A DNA stretch of 8,399 nt. Origin: an uncultured Erysipelotrichaceae bacterium. GTDB lineage: Bacteria > Bacillota_I > Bacilli_A > RFN20 > CAG-826. The stretch spans positions 1 through 8,399 of the forward strand of contig ONWJ01000199.1 of the NCBI GenBank assembly GCA_900321535.1, in the 5' to 3' direction. A program made the translations under genes and the position numbers. The notes under the pieces are model-generated. The model was not told the origin of the DNA and did not search any database. It saw nothing but the letters and a program-made list of their open reading frames with translations. Positions 5,243 to 8,399 of the stretch are shown piece after piece; the first letter of the stretch is position 1; each line of letters starts with the position of its first letter.

Positions 5243-7888
5243 ATGGAGAAAATTCTTTACACACGCTGCTCGCCCTGGATTGACTTAATCAATGGCGGGA
5301 AAATCATCAAAAGCGAAGGCTTCGGCGTCGCCGCTATCTCTCCGGATTTGTTTGCCAATTTGAATGGGGTCAATTTCAAATTGCTCAAGCGCATCATGGA
5401 AGACCGCAAAGGCGATCCAAACCAATACGAAAAGATTTATGAATATGTCGCCATCGGCGGAGGCAAATATGCCTTTATTTGCTCGGGTGAGCTTCCTTTA
5501 TGCAATGAGCAACGCGCCAATGGCTCCGGCCACCGCCCTATCTTTATGGCGGAGGCTATTGTCGGCGAATTCAGCGCATCCCCTGCGATCTACATGAATC
5601 CTGAGAATTTCAAGGGCGATGCCTTGTCTCAGAATGATTATTATCGCCTTGATTTAGGACCTGATACCGCTCCCTTCACGCTGGATGCGGTTGAAGAATC
5701 TGCCTTAGTGCAAAGCGATACTTTGTTCTCCTTAACCCCACAGAGATCTCAAATCATCGCTTCGATGATGACTTATGCTTACGAGGAATTAAGCAAGCCA
5801 GAAAACCAACGCACCGTCCTTTTCATCAAAGATACCAACGAGAATCTCGTCGGCTATTTAGATGCAGTTATTCGTAACTTGCCTGCCCCAATTGCAAAGC
5901 AAATCACCTTCATCACCCATACTTCGTCTTATAAGAGCAATCCTGAGCGTTATACCTATTACACGCTTACGCCAAGCGGCGAAATCATGGAATATAACCC
6001 TTATGCCGAAGATAATTCAAAGGCAAATCGCAAGATGAAATATCTCTTCGTCGGTTATACCCAAGGCAGCCCGATGAGAAACGCTCGCAGCGAATATCAT
6101 CTTCTCGATGCCAAGTCGATGCAGCAAACGTTTGAAGTTAACCCAGGCGTCTTCTTCACCGCTTTAGCAAGCGGCGACCCATCCGCCAGAAAGTGCCTTA
6201 ATTATGTCAACACCGCTTTAGGCGGCGTGCTTCCTTCTGACCGTGACGGATTCTATAGCTGCTTCAAATATTTGCTTTCTGAATTCCCAGCTGAAACCAA
6301 CAAAGCCCAGCTAGAAGCGGCTTTAACCTATTTCTTAAATTCAGAAATCTCTGCGAATCCCGCTTCAAAAGAGAAAGTAATCACCCGTGTGGAATCGCTT
6401 TATCCATCGATGATGGAAGAAGATTACACTTCCTCTTTCACCCTTCTCTCCCTTGCAGCCAAACTTGATAAGGGGCTTTATGAACGCCTTCTCCCAGCCA
6501 TCACCGAACGCGTGAAAGGCTTGCTCAAAGGCATCGCATCTCATCCAGAAGCCATCACAATGTACGAGACCATCGATCGCGCTGGACTCCTTTCTGGAAT
6601 GGAAACAGAGTTGCTTGAAGAATGTATCGATGTCCCAACTCTTTATGGCCTTTGCAAATCCAAAGGAAATAAAGAATCTCTCGACTTCTATTTCAGTTTG
6701 TGGAAGAAGAAACTTTCACTTGGGCTCGTTAAAGCCTTGCCTGAAAACGATGAATTGATGCTTTTACAAAGCTACGCATCGTTACTTAGTAACAACGCGA
6801 AGAACCCATCCGTCATCAAAGAGATCGACGCCTTGCTCCAGCCATATGGGGTCAAGCGTGGACAAACCTACACCACCGTCATCCAAGAAGCATACAAAGA
6901 ACGACGCCACGAAGATGTCGAAATCTTCATCAAGGCTTATCAGCCGGACGCCTCCTATAAAGACATGCAGCTTACCTTAGCCAAGATGCTTCCTGATTTG
7001 ACGTATGGGCAATTCGAGAACAAGTTTGCCAACGAATTCAAAGCTTCAGGCAAGAACATGGATCAATACGTTGAAACCTTGCTTGCCTTGTTTGAAGTTT
7101 ACCCAGACGCGAAAGCCGAAGGGCTCACTTCCGGATACGTCTTTGGCAAAACGTTATTAGAAGCTGCAAACGGAGAAAACTTCCCCGCCATCTGCGATTA
7201 TCTCCTCAAACTTCACGAAATCCGCGGTGCCTTGTCACCAGATATCGTCAAAGATGTTGAGAATAAGTCGATGCGCTTGCTCTTACAAGGCAGCTCTATC
7301 GCGAAGATCGAACCAATCTTGACCGCGTTAGAAATCAATGGCCCTGCTCGCTTAAGCGCGGTGAAAGAGAAAGTCGTCAAAGCAAGTTCAGCAGCAGACC
7401 AGCAGAAAGCATTGGAAGAATTCGCTTCAGAGGGTGGTTATCCAATCAAAGCATCGGATTTGAGGCTTGGATATTTCACCTCCATTTTGAAGGTACTTCG
7501 TTATGAAAAGAGCTTCGTCCATGTTGCGTTCTTGCTCGCCTTCTCTCCGGAAGAGCCAAAAGAATTGATCAATGGTTATTTCCGCACGTTAAAAGAGCTG
7601 CGTAATGGCGATGGGATGCTTTTCTATCATTCTTTATGCCTAATCGCGGTCTATGAAACCGAGAACGTCAAAACCAAGAAGATCGTTTCTTACGTTGCCT
7701 CGATGATCAAAGGCGAGGACAACGAGATGCTCGAGCAATGCTACGACAAGAAATATGAAAAACGCCTAGAAGAAATCCCCGAAGGCAATGAACTCGCAAA
7801 GAAAGCGAAGCAGAAGCTCATCGATGACTTCGCCGCTTATGCACATGCTCATCGCGGATTCTTCGCTAAGCTCTTCGGAAAGAAATAA
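5243..7888 (+). CDS. GAP1-like GTPase-associated protein (881 aa)
   Basis: The start is fixed by AAGGAGG 5 bases upstream. The N-terminus (KILYTRCSP at 3-11, then EGFGVAAISPDLF) resembles the opening of GTPase-associated protein 1 (GAP1-N2-type) domains, which typically begin with a YT-containing strand followed by a GF-xx-xAxSPG-like motif. Around 215-240, PAPIAKQITFITHTSSYKS matches the LPxxxRxxLTFxTxTxDP-like signature I associate with the middle part of that family. The first 140 residues or so look beta-rich. The rest, from about 320 to 860, is a long run of amphipathic helices suited to a protein-binding superhelix. The end is a short basic-amphipathic tail, GFFAKLFGKK (872-881). There is no catalytic motif, signal peptide or membrane segment. 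Family knowledge: GAP1 proteins are encoded beside DO-type GTPases and are thought to be adaptors for them; a GTPase-activating activity is not shown by the name or by this sequence. The next gene starts 6 bp after the stop in the same frame. If the family call is wrong, it is an unrecognised helical-repeat protein. Confidence 0.68.
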   Translation: MEKILYTRCSPWIDLINGGKIIKSEGFGVAAISPDLFANLNGVNFKLLKRIMEDRKGDPNQYEKIYEYVAIGGGKYAFICSGELPLCNEQRANGSGHRPIFMAEAIVGEFSASPAIYMNPENFKGDALSQNDYYRLDLGPDTAPFTLDAVEESALVQSDTLFSLTPQRSQIIASMMTYAYEELSKPENQRTVLFIKDTNENLVGYLDAVIRNLPAPIAKQITFITHTSSYKSNPERYTYYTLTPSGEIMEYNPYAEDNSKANRKMKYLFVGYTQGSPMRNARSEYHLLDAKSMQQTFEVNPGVFFTALASGDPSARKCLNYVNTALGGVLPSDRDGFYSCFKYLLSEFPAETNKAQLEAALTYFLNSEISANPASKEKVITRVESLYPSMMEEDYTSSFTLLSLAAKLDKGLYERLLPAITERVKGLLKGIASHPEAITMYETIDRAGLLSGMETELLEECIDVPTLYGLCKSKGNKESLDFYFSLWKKKLSLGLVKALPENDELMLLQSYASLLSNNAKNPSVIKEIDALLQPYGVKRGQTYTTVIQEAYKERRHEDVEIFIKAYQPDASYKDMQLTLAKMLPDLTYGQFENKFANEFKASGKNMDQYVETLLALFEVYPDAKAEGLTSGYVFGKTLLEAANGENFPAICDYLLKLHEIRGALSPDIVKDVENKSMRLLLQGSSIAKIEPILTALEINGPARLSAVKEKVVKASSAADQQKALEEFASEGGYPIKASDLRLGYFTSILKVLRYEKSFVHVAFLLAFSPEEPKELINGYFRTLKELRNGDGMLFYHSLCLIAVYETENVKTKKIVSYVASMIKGEDNEMLEQCYDKKYEKRLEEIPEGNELAKKAKQKLIDDFAAYAHAHRGFFAKLFGKK

Positions 7889-7894
7889 AACCCT

Positions 7895-8399
7895 ATGACC
7901 GCCGTCGACGTCATTAGACAATCGATTAAAAACCGTGAACAAGTCATAACCATTTATGGCTCGTTTAACGGCGAGCAAATCAATCAAATGATTGAAGAGG
8001 CTTTTCAAGACGTCGACGACGGATCTTTCCCTAATGGGATTGACACCAATTCAACCTTTAGCTCGACCAAAGCGATGATCGTGATCGATTATCATGATGG
8101 TCGCCCTGTTCCAACTCCTTCGTTTAATGAGGAACGTAAGCCAACTCCACAGCCAGAGCCAAAGCCCACTCCTTCTCAACCTAAAGAAAAGAAAGGTGGA
8201 GGTCTATTTGGACTATTCGGACGAATGTTCCATCAAGAGGAAAAGAAGCCTGAACCAAAGCCAAAACCAATTCCAAAAACTCAACAAAAAAGCGAAAAAG
8301 CGCTGCAATTCGCTGACGAATCAATCCCAAGCGATATCAATGCGACGAAGACCATCATGGATGTGGGACAAGGTTCCTTCATCGATGAAATCAATATTA
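7895..8399 (+). CDS. Unrecognised protein with Pro/Glu/Lys-rich linker and repeated short motif; 3' end outside window
   Basis: The frame is open from the ATG at 7895 to the window edge (168 codons plus one base). The start lies only 6 bp after the GAP1-like stop and in the same frame, with no strong Shine-Dalgarno site (only the weak GGAAAG at 7877-7882), so initiation probably depends on translational coupling. Residues 1-70 may form a small domain (MTAVDVIRQSIKNREQ, a helix, then TKAMIVIDYHDG). Residues 71-136 are low-complexity and rich in Pro, Glu, Lys and Gln (PTPQPEPKP, KPEPKPKPIPK), interrupted by a hydrophobic-basic island GGGLFGLFGRMF (101-112). The linker joins two copies of a DxSxPxxI...TKxxx motif (from residues 42 and 141), and a third partial copy begins at 159. 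I do not recognise the family. Codon use resembles the neighbours. Given the operon, it is likely a partner, client or effector carrier of the GTPase/GAP1 pair, but that is inference. Confidence 0.85.
   Translation, partial: MTAVDVIRQSIKNREQVITIYGSFNGEQINQMIEEAFQDVDDGSFPNGIDTNSTFSSTKAMIVIDYHDGRPVPTPSFNEERKPTPQPEPKPTPSQPKEKKGGGLFGLFGRMFHQEEKKPEPKPKPIPKTQQKSEKALQFADESIPSDINATKTIMDVGQGSFIDEINI
8018..8398 (+). repeat. Degenerate protein-level motif repeat flanking the Pro-rich linker
   Basis: Within the last ORF, DGSFPNGID (residues 42-50), DESIPSDIN (141-149) and QGSFIDEIN (159-167) share a [DQ]-[GE]-S-[FI]-x-x-x-I-[DN] pattern. The first two are followed by TKAMIV (58-63) and TKTIMD (151-156); the third is cut off by the window end. 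The similarity is visible in protein only, not as a long DNA match, so if real it is an old or selected duplication. Confidence 0.45.

Noticed and set aside
8120..8300. Pro/Lys/Glu-rich stretch as a cell-wall-spanning or surface-protein linker
   Set aside because: The protein has no signal peptide or membrane segment at its N-terminus and sits in an operon of cytosolic proteins; a flexible intracellular linker is the simpler reading.

Overview
The window looks like a chromosomal segment from a low- to mid-GC Gram-positive bacterium, probably an uncultured member of the Bacillota. This rests on strong AAGGAGG-type ribosome binding sites, tight same-strand gene packing, TAA as the stop of all four genes whose ends are visible, and a hyphenated hairpin terminator. 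TGG is the only tryptophan codon, so the standard code applies. The organism guess is inference; there is no rRNA or housekeeping marker here. Every supported gene is on the + strand. I see no mobile element, CRISPR array, tRNA or rRNA.

Layout: (1) 1-741 is the 3' end of an Hsp70 (DnaK-like) gene whose product ends right after the substrate-binding beta domain and lacks the helical lid. (2) 742-953 is a 212-bp gap with a strong terminator hairpin (749-780), a second long inverted repeat (788-832), and a 29-codon small ORF with a good ribosome binding site that ends on the ribosome binding site of the next gene. (3) 954-4055 is a 1033-residue cytosolic protein with a degenerate J-like N-terminus, two zinc ribbons, a helical TPR-like stretch and several Fn3-like beta domains. 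(4) 4081-5232 is a GTPase with an N-terminal zinc-ribbon module and intact G1, G3, G4 and G5 motifs. (5) 5243-7888 is an 881-residue protein resembling the GTPase-associated protein 1 (GAP1) family. (6) 7895 to the window end is the start of an unrecognised protein with a Pro/Glu/Lys-rich linker and a short repeated motif.

Genes 3 to 6 are separated by 25, 10 and 6 bp and should form one operon, with the Hsp70 gene immediately upstream as a companion. A TRAFAC-like GTPase next to a GAP1-like adaptor is the core of one class of NTP-dependent ternary systems that comparative genomics has proposed to act in biological conflict. Here that core comes with an Hsp70 and a zinc-ribbon/J-like/Fn3 scaffold. 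My model, which is inference, is an NTP-driven chaperone-GTPase complex whose recognition or effector component may be the open-ended last gene or genes beyond the window. Nothing inside the window is an obvious toxin or nuclease.
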